Of a DNA stretch of 64,000 nt, positions 39,501-48,661 are shown one piece after another. The position numbers and the translations under genes were made by a program. This DNA comes from Clostridia bacterium (GTDB lineage Bacteria; Bacteroidota; Bacteroidia; Bacteroidales; 4484-276), in NCBI GenBank assembly GCA_009928785.1, contig SABY01000007.1, positions 1 through 64,000 on the forward strand. The letters are read 5' to 3'. How positions within the stretch are numbered: the first letter of the stretch is position 1; each line of letters opens with the position of its first letter. The notes beneath the pieces were generated by a model. It saw only the letters and a program-made list of their open reading frames with translations. It made no database searches and had not been told where the DNA came from.

Positions 39501-40805
39501 TGCGAGAGGTGCAAAGAAGCGTCTCACACCATGTGGGGGTATTCCTTCTTCCAGTTCCCATGGCACTACACGGTTCGGGGTTTCCGGCCTGGCAGCAATC
39601 ACCCAGTAATCGCCCGCGACCCTGTCATTCCCGGTAATGGTGATTTCCAACCCCGTGTGACCCAGCGGCTGGGCAACACCCAGGGTAATCGGAATTTTTG
39701 CAACTGAAGAAAGGTCGTCTCCCCTGTTCCATATCTTCATGTAAAAATATTCGGAAGGATCTTGGTTATCAAGGTCATCTTTATCCGCTCTGCTTTTCCA
39801 GTCGGCTCCAAAACCGGATGGAATGGCATCTACCAGCGTAAATTCGCCGGAATCGGGATCGTAGGAACTATCGACCTTTGTCAAATGTCCCATTTGTGCG
39901 GCCACTTTTTCACCATTGGACAGGACTGCCGACCATGGCAATATTTCCACCACCTGGTTAGTTAAAGGCCAATGATACTGATCTTTCGGTTCTGTTATTA
40001 AATGTGCGGTCTTTCCATTTGCCGATAGCTTGACCTTATAATATGGAGCGGCATTGTCAAATCCCCAGGTTAAATAATCTTTATCTACCAGTTGCACTCT
40101 GATTGCCTGGTTTTCCGCCCCCAGGTAACCACCCAATGCAGTGGGCGAGCATAGGTCGTCAGACACGCCTGTTTTGGTGAAGGATACTTTAAGAAGAATA
40201 TCTGAAATACGTTCATGTTGCCTGTTCACTTTACCTAAATTTCCGGCTTGCCAGTCGGAAATAAGTTTCTTCCAGGCTTCATCGCAGGTACTAAAACCAA
40301 TATTAGGAACAATGTGCACCCGTCTCATGTTCCTCACGCGGGTGGTAGTATCAGGACCCCCCAGAGCCATCTCTAATAGGGATCCGTCTTCAACGGCACT
40401 AACGGCCTGTTGCCACGCTTCAAGAAATACCAGATCGTACCGCTCATTCTCATTGAAAACCGGGGTACCATCTGAATTGACCGGTTGCTGCAGCCAATCT
40501 TTTTGCAGGCGGTAAGTTTCCGGTTTTTCCAGCTCCAGACGCAAGCCCCCCAGGTACATCGTGCCTGGTAAGATATCAAAATCAATCCTGCCGGAATCCA
40601 GGCGCAGGTTTGCAATATTGAATCCGTCGTCGGGCGATCCAAAGGGTCCGATGACCTCTGTATTGGTCTGCCTTTGAATTTCCTTTTCTATGCGGCTATT
40701 TTCATTCCAATCATCATCAGTCAAGACACGGCCCTGCTGCATACGAACACTTGAATAATGTTTCGATTTATCGAAATTTATTCTGGATATATCAAACGTT
40801 TCCAT
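36597..40805 (-). CDS. Large eCIS-associated protein: DUF6519-like N-terminus, propeller-like centre, PASTA-like segment, C-terminal coiled coil
   Basis: 1402 aa; INFDKSKHYSSVRMQQGRVLTDDDWNENSRI N-terminus; YAIGM/YVIDPNS-type repeats in the middle; VVGKPVDEVKSKLENANIEVTRVETFDP near the C-terminus, then a heptad-rich tail. Confidence 0.75.
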   Translation of the reverse strand: METFDISRINFDKSKHYSSVRMQQGRVLTDDDWNENSRIEKEIQRQTNTEVIGPFGSPDDGFNIANLRLDSGRIDFDILPGTMYLGGLRLELEKPETYRLQKDWLQQPVNSDGTPVFNENERYDLVFLEAWQQAVSAVEDGSLLEMALGGPDTTTRVRNMRRVHIVPNIGFSTCDEAWKKLISDWQAGNLGKVNRQHERISDILLKVSFTKTGVSDDLCSPTALGGYLGAENQAIRVQLVDKDYLTWGFDNAAPYYKVKLSANGKTAHLITEPKDQYHWPLTNQVVEILPWSAVLSNGEKVAAQMGHLTKVDSSYDPDSGEFTLVDAIPSGFGADWKSRADKDDLDNQDPSEYFYMKIWNRGDDLSSVAKIPITLGVAQPLGHTGLEITITGNDRVAGDYWVIAARPETPNRVVPWELEEGIPPHGVRRFFAPLALIRWTMALQYPVGEIVHDCRKDFPALTEICAEDICFDNSACELAEAETVQQAIDRLCKANNLRFHNKHLHGWGIVCGLQVYCGDEIENGRLTVKVKEGYALDCEGNDLVIQQDKILPIMEMIKEQGLLDGQDGEVCLTMGLNLSNKLVFNVEPYDPNDTSNSWKGGELIQNIYNNCLKPIVDFFTKEVVGNGEETALVGIHQKRITAMLNLLIQFLTPEFGQKVYISPQEDQILRELYESLKELLKSKTYCAMFDNVEQFPDYPGVLAEMNIPTIFSKGFTHTRIRVDHQSKRAYTVGGVESPSGSNMIFVFDLNSQQMVAELEIPGGTGIKVQDVAFSEDGSELYAIGMLNDEDTIFAVADVKEEEQLTFTWRPIRTFCDTLMVTLATLFTTKKSVYAIARGKGLYVIDPNSIASEHNPAAAFNASGQLVIDRNTHIAYATLAVDLNDPLQYNQIQGMNLDNLIQPFQTFFMGDQAGSIVGEDDIEIAHGKNGTKLCVVSNAIPGTSGNKNLLVYNITANSFNQFPDHVVDLGANTDVKLVYNPVTAFLMVVYEDSYRVRLVSIFNTEKPQLLNTYHHPVQIYPESIAMGPSSDNPQVFVYNWVSNTFNIIPANRFQPEATFPLEELTAYRNDVLEAYIDLFSKLSQYLKDCICDQFLLKCPTCDEEDKLYLACVSIRENQVYKVCNFAKRKYVKSFPAFDYWLSWIPFGPILRKAVESVCCAVLPDLFENVTIGGERAKGVNVKGTQVKYGVASFNNLNFNTMFKERKTQASVLQNLAGDWLGNLTKKQVTRPERTVKQTSVVGKPVDEVKSKLENANIEVTRVETFDPLNGPKNLMKFTVAPTSLKENERVILFEENGKVKYYALEDKEPANVEELRTQINTQKAKIEEVMVLQNEVSKLRTQLEAVQGAHQNEISSRDKQIEALQKSVTGFSKISTDFESLRSQVNQLSKTRIIPPRKPGGEK

Positions 40806-40814
40806 AATCTTGAA

Positions 40815-43067
40815 TTAAGTTTTGTTAATAAAAATCGGGATTAGCCCAAAAGGCATGTACTCGTCAATCTTAGTTCTCAATCCTTCAAATTTGACAGGAT
40901 TCAGGAGCTTATTGAAGGCCCCCATTTCGACTCCATTTTCGCCGCCTTCTTTCAGAACACATGGAGCCGTATCACTCAACTGCGCATATCCGGGATCCCC
41001 AAACCGTCGTGAAGTAAACCAGTGCCTGGCATCATTTTCAAACAAAAAACTTTCAAAAGGATGAGGCAGCCTGCTTTTCATTGGCGCCGCACTGAACCTG
41101 AAACAACCATTTTGGGTATCGGTAATGGATACTTTTCCTGTAATCAGGGCTTCTGTTGCATACAATTGATGAACATCCACCTGGCCAAAAATGGTTGTCC
41201 TTTCAATATTAGTTTTGCCGGTTTTGATTTCAATCGCATTTACGGAAGGATTAACAGATTGAATAATAGAATCCTTAATAAAGGCCTCTTCCACATAGCC
41301 ATCGTTTCTTACAATGACATGACCCATGATACTTGATTCGATGCACAGGTTTTCCACCCTTCCTTCAATAATCAGGTTCACCGGGTGCAAAATTTCATTT
41401 TTAATGTTGGTGCTCCCCCCGGGATCCAGGGTACAGTTCCTGATTACCACGCATGCGAAGTCACCTTTAAGAATCACTTCTGCAGCAAAGTCCCCCTTTG
41501 CCCCTATCCATAACCCATCCAGGCTAAGTTTTGAGTTTTTTTTGGCTCCGGTATTCAACAACCAGTTGCTTTCCAGGCATAGGTAAGGCCTTTGTTTGTT
41601 GGAAGAGTGAAGCGCCATGTTTGCAATGGCCACTTTGGAAGCAATGGGGCCATAAGTTTTGCTGTCGTCTATCTGTGTAACGCCATTGTTCAGCAGATCA
41701 GATGAGATGACAGCACCTCCACCTGATTTTGTAATATCGGGTAATGAATCTTTAATATGGTTTCTTTCATAAGTACCGGCACCAAGCGAACCTGAAAAAC
41801 CATAGTGGTAGGCTATATAAATCACCTTATCGCCAGCTGGCGCATTTTTAAACATGAACCGGCCGTTTTCGGGATCTATGGCCAATTCCTTACTGATAGT
41901 AATGGGCCAGGACATCAGATTGGCAGAAGTAATTTTCTCAGTAGTAAATATAAAATCTGCCGGTTCATCAAAACCGACAACAATGGAATTTGCATCCACA
42001 GGGTTGCTTAATACCGTCTGGGCGTCAGGCAGCATCACACTTTTGCCGCAATCGGACATAAGGCTGAGCGATAATAAGGGAAGCAGAATGTCATTGCCCA
42101 AAATTTCGGCGTTGTTTGAAAAGGTAGAGATGATAGTAAGCAGGCTGCTTTCATTCTTGAAAACCAATCCGGCAATTTTACGAAGCTCGTTTGCAGCAGC
42201 CAGGCTGAGGGGTGAAGAAGGCAAGGCCATCAATTGTTGAATGATCGCTTCAGAAATTTGGTAGGTCGCTTGTCCCAGCAAGCGGCAGGGGATGGGTGCA
42301 ATGAGTTCGGGTTCAGTGGCGGGGTGCCATTCATTCCAGTTGGGCGATGCGGATGATTTACTGAAAAGGGGGATATCTCTGCCGGAGGGATCAAAGCTAA
42401 AACATAATCCATCCCCCAGGGAAAATGGCGTAATATTGATGGCCTCGTACGCCTTGAGCCGGTACAAATAAAATGCGAGCTTTGTTATGCCATACCTGCC
42501 AAGCAACCCTCGGTGACGGCGCACATCCGGTGTATGAAAATATTCGTCGAACGCTCCGTCTGTCAATTCACCTGCTCGGGGATTGCGCAGGTCGGCCCAG
42601 CCTCCGGGCAAAGTGCCCGAAAATTTTCCTGCCAGTGATTCCGGTTTTGCATCTAGGCCGTGCCTTGCGCGGGCCAGTTTCATGAACTGCTCAACCAGCT
42701 TGCCCTCCCATCCGCTGATATCACTTATTAACTCCTCAAGAACTCGAGGTGTTCCTTTTCTTCTTCTATAGTAAATAGTTTTTGCGACATCAATGCGACG
42801 ACCTCTTTTATTTTGTTCGGACAGCAACCGGGTGGCCAAAAGATCGCCTATATATGGAACCGCCCATTCATTGCAAAGTTCAATGAATTGGTCATCCCAC
42901 AGGCTGTCCTGGCTGCGACGGAGAATAGCAGCCTGCCTGGCAATTACCTGCACAATAGCACGTAATACGCCTGGTTCTATTGCCAACCCATCTTCGTGTC
43001 GGTAAATTGAAGGTATGGCTTCCCATAACTTCTCGGCGTAATATTTTTCAAAATGATCTTCAGCCAT
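40815..43067 (-). CDS. Phage tail protein I (gpI-like) baseplate protein with long C-terminal extension
   Basis: N-terminal YYAEKLWEAIPSIYRHEDG...WAVPYIGDLLATRLL; C-terminal NGVEMGAFNKLLNPVKFEGLRTKIDEYMPFGLIPIFI. Confidence 0.8.
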   Translation of the reverse strand: MAEDHFEKYYAEKLWEAIPSIYRHEDGLAIEPGVLRAIVQVIARQAAILRRSQDSLWDDQFIELCNEWAVPYIGDLLATRLLSEQNKRGRRIDVAKTIYYRRRKGTPRVLEELISDISGWEGKLVEQFMKLARARHGLDAKPESLAGKFSGTLPGGWADLRNPRAGELTDGAFDEYFHTPDVRRHRGLLGRYGITKLAFYLYRLKAYEAINITPFSLGDGLCFSFDPSGRDIPLFSKSSASPNWNEWHPATEPELIAPIPCRLLGQATYQISEAIIQQLMALPSSPLSLAAANELRKIAGLVFKNESSLLTIISTFSNNAEILGNDILLPLLSLSLMSDCGKSVMLPDAQTVLSNPVDANSIVVGFDEPADFIFTTEKITSANLMSWPITISKELAIDPENGRFMFKNAPAGDKVIYIAYHYGFSGSLGAGTYERNHIKDSLPDITKSGGGAVISSDLLNNGVTQIDDSKTYGPIASKVAIANMALHSSNKQRPYLCLESNWLLNTGAKKNSKLSLDGLWIGAKGDFAAEVILKGDFACVVIRNCTLDPGGSTNIKNEILHPVNLIIEGRVENLCIESSIMGHVIVRNDGYVEEAFIKDSIIQSVNPSVNAIEIKTGKTNIERTTIFGQVDVHQLYATEALITGKVSITDTQNGCFRFSAAPMKSRLPHPFESFLFENDARHWFTSRRFGDPGYAQLSDTAPCVLKEGGENGVEMGAFNKLLNPVKFEGLRTKIDEYMPFGLIPIFINKT

Positions 43068-43079
43068 TGTTATTGGTTA

Positions 43080-45536
43080 TTATTCATATCCATTAATGAT
43101 GAGCTGTCCTTGCTCTATGTCGAAATACTTTCCGGTTCCGGGAATGGTTGCAAAATCTCCGAAATTAATTCCGTCAATCAATATACCTTGAACCGATTCG
43201 GTTCCTTTAACATTCAAAACACTATCAAAAATTCTGCTGCGGAATAATGGAAGGCCGATGCCGATATTTTCCGGAGCCAACAAACCTCTGTCTGTATTAG
43301 TTAAATATTCGCGCAGCTCGCTGACAACATCCTCCTCCAGATACCTGGAATCAATTTTAACATTCAATGAAATCGATAATGGGCTGGATATTGCTATTTC
43401 AACCGTGATGGGTGTTGTTGGATCGGCAAAACTTCGGATATGTTGTGACAAATTTGATTTGATGCCTACATCCCCAATATAAAATATGTGAGCCGATGCC
43501 TGTTGTTTGTTTTTATCCCAGCGCCATTCTGCCTGTACTGCCCGAACTCCGGGATATGATGCTGCCAGGGCTTCCATATCCTGCATCGATACCACCCTGC
43601 CAAGTATTAGAGCAGATTTGGGTGCGTATGAACGCATATTGTCAGCATCTTCGGCATCAGCACCACCGAAGGCAGAAAGGATATTCTTTACACTCCGCAG
43701 CCTCTTTACAGGCTTAGAAACCTGGCTTATAGAACCTGCGGGCGGACAGGCCGACTCTGCTCCAAAACGGTAATTGCATGTAATATTATCTTTACCGGAA
43801 GGGAGGCGTTGCCCCCTGATGCCATCTCCGAACGTGATAATTGATTCGCCATCATCATTCTGTCTTACGATATAAACCTGGTCATTTTCCGTCATGCCAT
43901 AGAAGCTGCTTACCTCGGTCCAGCGGATGCCATTTACATAAACTTCGAGGTAATTTTGTACAGACTGGTCGTTATCGGCTGTTGGCGAAATAAAATAGGT
44001 AAGCGGTTTTTTCTTTAACTTGAATGCCTGGTTGGCAAGAGACGCATTCCCACTTCCCAGTTTTTCGGTTTCAACAGTTTCTCCCCGTGATGCTGTGATC
44101 ACATTTCCATAAATATCCACAGGAAGTGTTAACGGGTTGTCCCAGCTAGTTCCTTGGTCAAGCGTCAGCTTATTTTCATCATACGAAATACTTCCACCAA
44201 CGCTTGCACCCAGGGTATTTTTATCCAGTAAGAGAAATTGCTTAGGATCATAATCTTCCACCGGAGTTTCTATTGGTTTATCAAACAATAGCAGATCGGA
44301 TTCCGATAGGATTTTATTTGGCTCATCTACAATTGCAGCATTCAACTGCATGCCGTAATATACCGTTATCTCAGGAATGACAAGCTCACCCCAGATAGTA
44401 TCAGTTGACAATTTTCTTTCGGTTGAATTGACAGATTCGTCAAGGGTGAGTTCCGTAACCGGGTTAGATATACCAGGCATTGAAAAGATATTACCATTGA
44501 TCTTGATTTCATTTGAGGCCACAGTGGACCTCATTACCTCAGAAACGGATTCTACTTTGAACCACCTGTATTCGTCGAGGTAAGTCATCAAAATGTACGC
44601 TCCCGAATGGATCTGCTGGCTCAATACGTTCAGGGTGATTTTTTTATCACTTATTGAATCAGCTTTCTGATTCAGCGTCCATAGATGAGCAGTCAGGGTC
44701 GGCTTTAGCAATTGGAGGTCTTTTAATAAAGCACCATTATGCAATCCTGTGGTGGAATTGAAAGTGATTTTGGTGTATTGCCTGTTATCTATACCTGTAT
44801 ATTTCTCAATTTTTTCAACCAGTACGCCCTTGTTTTGATCATTATCAGCTTTATTGATAAGCAACAACATTGTTTCTTCTTTTATCTCACTTTTAAGCTC
44901 GACCAGTAATGAAGTCGGATTTTGTGAAGTAACAATTCCGGGATGAGGAGCCTTGATCCCCATACGATTTGCAAAAGGATGTATTATGGCTTCTTCGGTC
45001 AATTCAAAAACCTGTGGCGGGTTTCCATCAAATGCCCCGGAACGGAATGCGGTACCTTCAGGCAACTTCAACTGCAGCCTGCCATCTGCCAGGGCAGCCA
45101 ATTCAACAACTGAACCAATTGCAGGACGTGGAAGATATCCCAGCAAAGCAACCAGTTTTCTCAGATTTGGTCTTAGCAAACTCGTTCTTAAATAGGTTTC
45201 ATTGGCTACTACTTCATCATAAAAAGAGAGCGAATCACAGATATATGCCCACATTTCCAGCAGCATGATGCCAAAATCATCCTTGTCCCTGGCCCGCCAG
45301 TTGGAAAGTGGTATAATCTTAACCAACACGTTATTACTATCAATTAGCTCGACTTCTTCTGCTTTAATATCTTTAAGCAAAGCCTTTCTAAATTCATGGA
45401 ACGTAGCTATCCGGCGAGGGAGTTTATCAAGACCCGCCCCAATATTTAATGGAAATGGATGAACAAACTGATCACATAAACATGGATATTGAGCAGTCGT
45501 TTCTATATTCTTACCATCACAATGAATACAGCTCAT
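43080..45536 (-). CDS. Putative baseplate assembly protein (J-like), copy 2
   Basis: 818 aa; EMWAYICDSLSFYDEVVANETYLRTSLLRPNLRKLVALLGYLPRPAIGS, ITFGDGIRGQRLPSG, VSMQDMEALAASYPGVRAVQA. Overlaps the preceding gene by 4 bp. Confidence 0.85.
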   Translation of the reverse strand: MSCIHCDGKNIETTAQYPCLCDQFVHPFPLNIGAGLDKLPRRIATFHEFRKALLKDIKAEEVELIDSNNVLVKIIPLSNWRARDKDDFGIMLLEMWAYICDSLSFYDEVVANETYLRTSLLRPNLRKLVALLGYLPRPAIGSVVELAALADGRLQLKLPEGTAFRSGAFDGNPPQVFELTEEAIIHPFANRMGIKAPHPGIVTSQNPTSLLVELKSEIKEETMLLLINKADNDQNKGVLVEKIEKYTGIDNRQYTKITFNSTTGLHNGALLKDLQLLKPTLTAHLWTLNQKADSISDKKITLNVLSQQIHSGAYILMTYLDEYRWFKVESVSEVMRSTVASNEIKINGNIFSMPGISNPVTELTLDESVNSTERKLSTDTIWGELVIPEITVYYGMQLNAAIVDEPNKILSESDLLLFDKPIETPVEDYDPKQFLLLDKNTLGASVGGSISYDENKLTLDQGTSWDNPLTLPVDIYGNVITASRGETVETEKLGSGNASLANQAFKLKKKPLTYFISPTADNDQSVQNYLEVYVNGIRWTEVSSFYGMTENDQVYIVRQNDDGESIITFGDGIRGQRLPSGKDNITCNYRFGAESACPPAGSISQVSKPVKRLRSVKNILSAFGGADAEDADNMRSYAPKSALILGRVVSMQDMEALAASYPGVRAVQAEWRWDKNKQQASAHIFYIGDVGIKSNLSQHIRSFADPTTPITVEIAISSPLSISLNVKIDSRYLEEDVVSELREYLTNTDRGLLAPENIGIGLPLFRSRIFDSVLNVKGTESVQGILIDGINFGDFATIPGTGKYFDIEQGQLIINGYE

Positions 45537-47992
45537 ATTCCTCCGTGTGTATAAAGTTTAAGCGTGCCTTGTTGAGGGTGTAATGGATCATTGGTAATAC
45601 GAATGATGGCATTCTTGCCAGGATCATAACTTAACTCTGAGAATATCCGTTTTCCGAACCAGCCTTTTCTTCTGAAATAGATTTTTTCAATGGCTTTTAC
45701 ACCTGGCACATCCTGTATTGAGGCTTCAAGGGTGGAGCGTTCGAGGAATGTGCCAAATGTAAACCTGTCGGGAGAAAAATACCCTTCCTTCGATCGAAGA
45801 CCTTTTTTGCCCATCAAAGCTAAATATACCCGTTCTTTTACCTGTCCGCGGTAGGCATCCTCCGCAACACAAATTTCTATTTCGATATCAATATCGGCAT
45901 ACTTAGGATCCATAACATTTACTTCGCGGCCGGCCTGACGGAAACGGTTTAACTGATTTGTTAAGTCGGAACGATCGGTTGTTTCTAAAACAACTTTGCC
46001 CAATGGATCAGGCGTTACAAAAGCTGTAAGCCAACTGCCGGTCCAGCGAAAACCGGCTCCCGCTTTCTGCACCCAAACTAATCGCTCTGCTGCTTCGGCA
46101 TAATCTTCCGGGCGAACAGCTCTGTAGGTCAAGGCCCGAAAAGCTTCCGGCGCCAGTTGTCTCAATTCTGCATCTGTCTCTGCATCCAATCCACCCGATG
46201 AAGGCAATGGATTGGTTACGGCGACTCCGGAAATGCCTGTATTAGTAATGCTTCCTGCAGCAACATTACTGCGTCTGGTTCCACCTAGCCTGTAGCGCAC
46301 TTTGAACACAGTGCCTTTGTCCGGTATCCTGCCAAATTCACCATCCCCAAATCGTATCGTTACACCGCTATTCATTGCGTAATCCTGGTGTTCAATTTCT
46401 TCTCCTATCCTTTGGTAGCCCACAACCCGTTGCCAGGAGCCGTCATCAAGGGTAAAATGTGTGTCTGTTGGTTTTGAAGAATTAACCCCTACCAAAGAAT
46501 TGTTGTACTCCCATGGTTCAGTAAAAGGTTTCCGCACCCACGAGCTGCTTGCGATATCAAATACAACTTCCTCCAGGATAATTTCCGGTAAATTGTATTC
46601 CGGGCTGTCGTCGCCGAGATAAACCAGCGGTGAAGCCTGTGAGTCAGGCAAAGTGAAAAGGTGAAGGTTTGAATTATCATGACCTTCCCGGTTAACTGTT
46701 TCTCCTGCAGGACTCCCTGAAAAAGCAATTGTTTCTGCTGAAGGCAAATTTGCAAGGAGATCGTCAACAATGAAATATGCTTCATGAGATTTGCCGGCTG
46801 TCGCAGGAACAATATTCCCCCTGACGGTCAAAACAGTAAGATCAAATTCATTTTGAAGTGCCTGTTCTTCTTCCCAAACAAGGCGGGTTATGTTTATATT
46901 AAATACTGGATCAGTTGTGTCAGTTACTGATATTAGCCGTACCAATTGCGTCCTTTCAGGCTGCGCAGGATCGGTTGGATTTGTTTTTATTAAAACCCAT
47001 TTGCCAAGGTTTTTATTTGACGGCACACCACCAGGATTCAGGTTTGCCGAATGATGCCCTTCAATATATAATTCAGTAGAACCAATAGGCAAACAGATAT
47101 CATCTTCATCCCAAAGGTGGGGTTTAAATTCATTATTTAAAGCTGATACTGCATATTTTTTAACAAGATAAAATTCAGCAATGCCTTTTCCTACTTCAAA
47201 ATCAATTCTTGAATTATCATCACTCAACGCGAATACATTTGTTCCGGCGCTGATATCTATTATTCCGGCATTAACGGTAAAATCTATCCATCCTGTTGCC
47301 CCAAGCCCGTCATGCATATGGTAATCTATCAACCGGGCATGCCTGCGTACCGAACGCCTTTGGGTGGCAGTTTCAAGATAAGCTTCCCGGCTTATACGAT
47401 CCTGGTAATAGGCCATTTCATCGCCCAAAGCGCTCATCAATTCCGCCATCATTACACCTGCATCTGCTTCCAGCCTGTCGGCCCAGTCGGGATAACGCAA
47501 CGAGGCAAAATCGAGCAAGGCTTTGCGGAAACTCCAGAAATCACGGGCCAGGTAGTCTATCGGGGAATCAACCAATTCTTCCGGCGGACATTCATGGTCT
47601 GGGGCTTCGCAATCAAGGTCACTCGGACAGTTGGCCTTAAAACTAAAACTAATGTCATTATAGAAATTATCAATTCTGGCATCCTTGATTTTAAATTTGT
47701 ATAAAGAAAAGTCACCGGGCGATTTTGTTTTGAGTCGAAGAACGTCCTGTCCATGGATGGTTAACCAGGCAATTATTGAATCAACTTTTATCTCAGGCAG
47801 CGCTGCTTCAGGACTGTAGATACTTATATCGCCGGGAGCAATTGTGCCCGGAAGAGGCACATCGAGGGTGATAACCGACCTTAAAAAAAAGACATCAAGG
47901 GTGGATTGGTCGGGATAGACATAGATAAAGTCTATTCCGGTTACCCGGCTTTGAGCCAACAGTTCTGTTATACGATCCGGAGTAACGCTCAT
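45533..47992 (-). CDS. Putative baseplate assembly protein (J-like), copy 1
   Basis: 819 aa; LMSALGDEMAYYQDRISREAYLETATQRRSVRRHARLIDYHMHDGLGATGW, IRFGDGEFGRIPDKGTVFKVRYRLGG, YRAVRPEDYAEAAERL. Overlaps the gp25-like gene by 4 bp. Confidence 0.87.
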   Translation of the reverse strand: MSVTPDRITELLAQSRVTGIDFIYVYPDQSTLDVFFLRSVITLDVPLPGTIAPGDISIYSPEAALPEIKVDSIIAWLTIHGQDVLRLKTKSPGDFSLYKFKIKDARIDNFYNDISFSFKANCPSDLDCEAPDHECPPEELVDSPIDYLARDFWSFRKALLDFASLRYPDWADRLEADAGVMMAELMSALGDEMAYYQDRISREAYLETATQRRSVRRHARLIDYHMHDGLGATGWIDFTVNAGIIDISAGTNVFALSDDNSRIDFEVGKGIAEFYLVKKYAVSALNNEFKPHLWDEDDICLPIGSTELYIEGHHSANLNPGGVPSNKNLGKWVLIKTNPTDPAQPERTQLVRLISVTDTTDPVFNINITRLVWEEEQALQNEFDLTVLTVRGNIVPATAGKSHEAYFIVDDLLANLPSAETIAFSGSPAGETVNREGHDNSNLHLFTLPDSQASPLVYLGDDSPEYNLPEIILEEVVFDIASSSWVRKPFTEPWEYNNSLVGVNSSKPTDTHFTLDDGSWQRVVGYQRIGEEIEHQDYAMNSGVTIRFGDGEFGRIPDKGTVFKVRYRLGGTRRSNVAAGSITNTGISGVAVTNPLPSSGGLDAETDAELRQLAPEAFRALTYRAVRPEDYAEAAERLVWVQKAGAGFRWTGSWLTAFVTPDPLGKVVLETTDRSDLTNQLNRFRQAGREVNVMDPKYADIDIEIEICVAEDAYRGQVKERVYLALMGKKGLRSKEGYFSPDRFTFGTFLERSTLEASIQDVPGVKAIEKIYFRRKGWFGKRIFSELSYDPGKNAIIRITNDPLHPQQGTLKLYTHGGI

Positions 47993-48372
47993 AATGTTAC
48001 CTCAAGGTTTAAATACTTGCGTTCCTGGTTGGCCCGCAAGAGGTAAACGATCTTTATCTCCAGTTTCTCTTCGATATTGTCCATCTTTACTTCATTTACT
48101 TCTATTACAGTTCCCAGCCATTTTTCCAATGACTGGTTGATCATCACCTGGCTCAGGTTCGCACTTACTTCGCTGTTTGGTGCAAATACCATTTTTCGTA
48201 TTCCGCAGCCAAAATCGGGGCGGTTAATTCTTTCCCCGGGATTTGTAAACAATACTTGTTTGATCATTTGCACAACATGACGATCATAGTCGGTTTCTTC
48301 TGCAAGTTTACCAAAGCCATTATCTATCGCAAAAGGGAAACGTATGCTGTGAATTTTGTTATTCATGTTCAA
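47989..48372 (-). CDS. GPW/gp25-like baseplate protein
   Basis: 127 aa; FPFAIDNGFGKLAEETDYDRHVVQMIKQVLFTNPGERINRPDFGCGIRKMVF is the gp25 signature. Confidence 0.92.
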   Translation of the reverse strand: MNMNNKIHSIRFPFAIDNGFGKLAEETDYDRHVVQMIKQVLFTNPGERINRPDFGCGIRKMVFAPNSEVSANLSQVMINQSLEKWLGTVIEVNEVKMDNIEEKLEIKIVYLLRANQERKYLNLEVTL

Positions 48373-48384
48373 AAGCTGTTTTTT

Positions 48385-48648
48385 TTATTCGATGGCTGAT
48401 ACCGTGCCAGTATATATACCAGGTGAGGTCTGTGTTGCACTAACTTTAAAAGCATCATGGTTTGCTTTCAAATGATTTACCACTCCCTGCGCTATAGCAA
48501 CAAACATCAGCCTCATTTGATCGTTCATTGCCGGAGCATCGGCTCCAATCATAAAGTTGCTCCATTCATTCATGAAAGCTTGTTCCATGGCGGCGGCCAT
48601 ACTTTCAGCATAATCTATTTTTGAACCTGCTTTTAAATTTGAAGGCAT
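48385..48648 (-). CDS. Small conserved-looking eCIS protein of unknown function (87 aa)
   Basis: Intact ORF between the spike and gp25 genes, same strand, short intergenic gaps. Confidence 0.7.
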   Translation of the reverse strand: MPSNLKAGSKIDYAESMAAAMEQAFMNEWSNFMIGADAPAMNDQMRLMFVAIAQGVVNHLKANHDAFKVSATQTSPGIYTGTVSAIE

Positions 48649-48661
48649 ATTATAAAAAGTT

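Noticed and set aside
48385-48648. PAAR-repeat tip protein
   Set aside because: Position fits but the sequence lacks PAAR motifs and its glycine/turn pattern.
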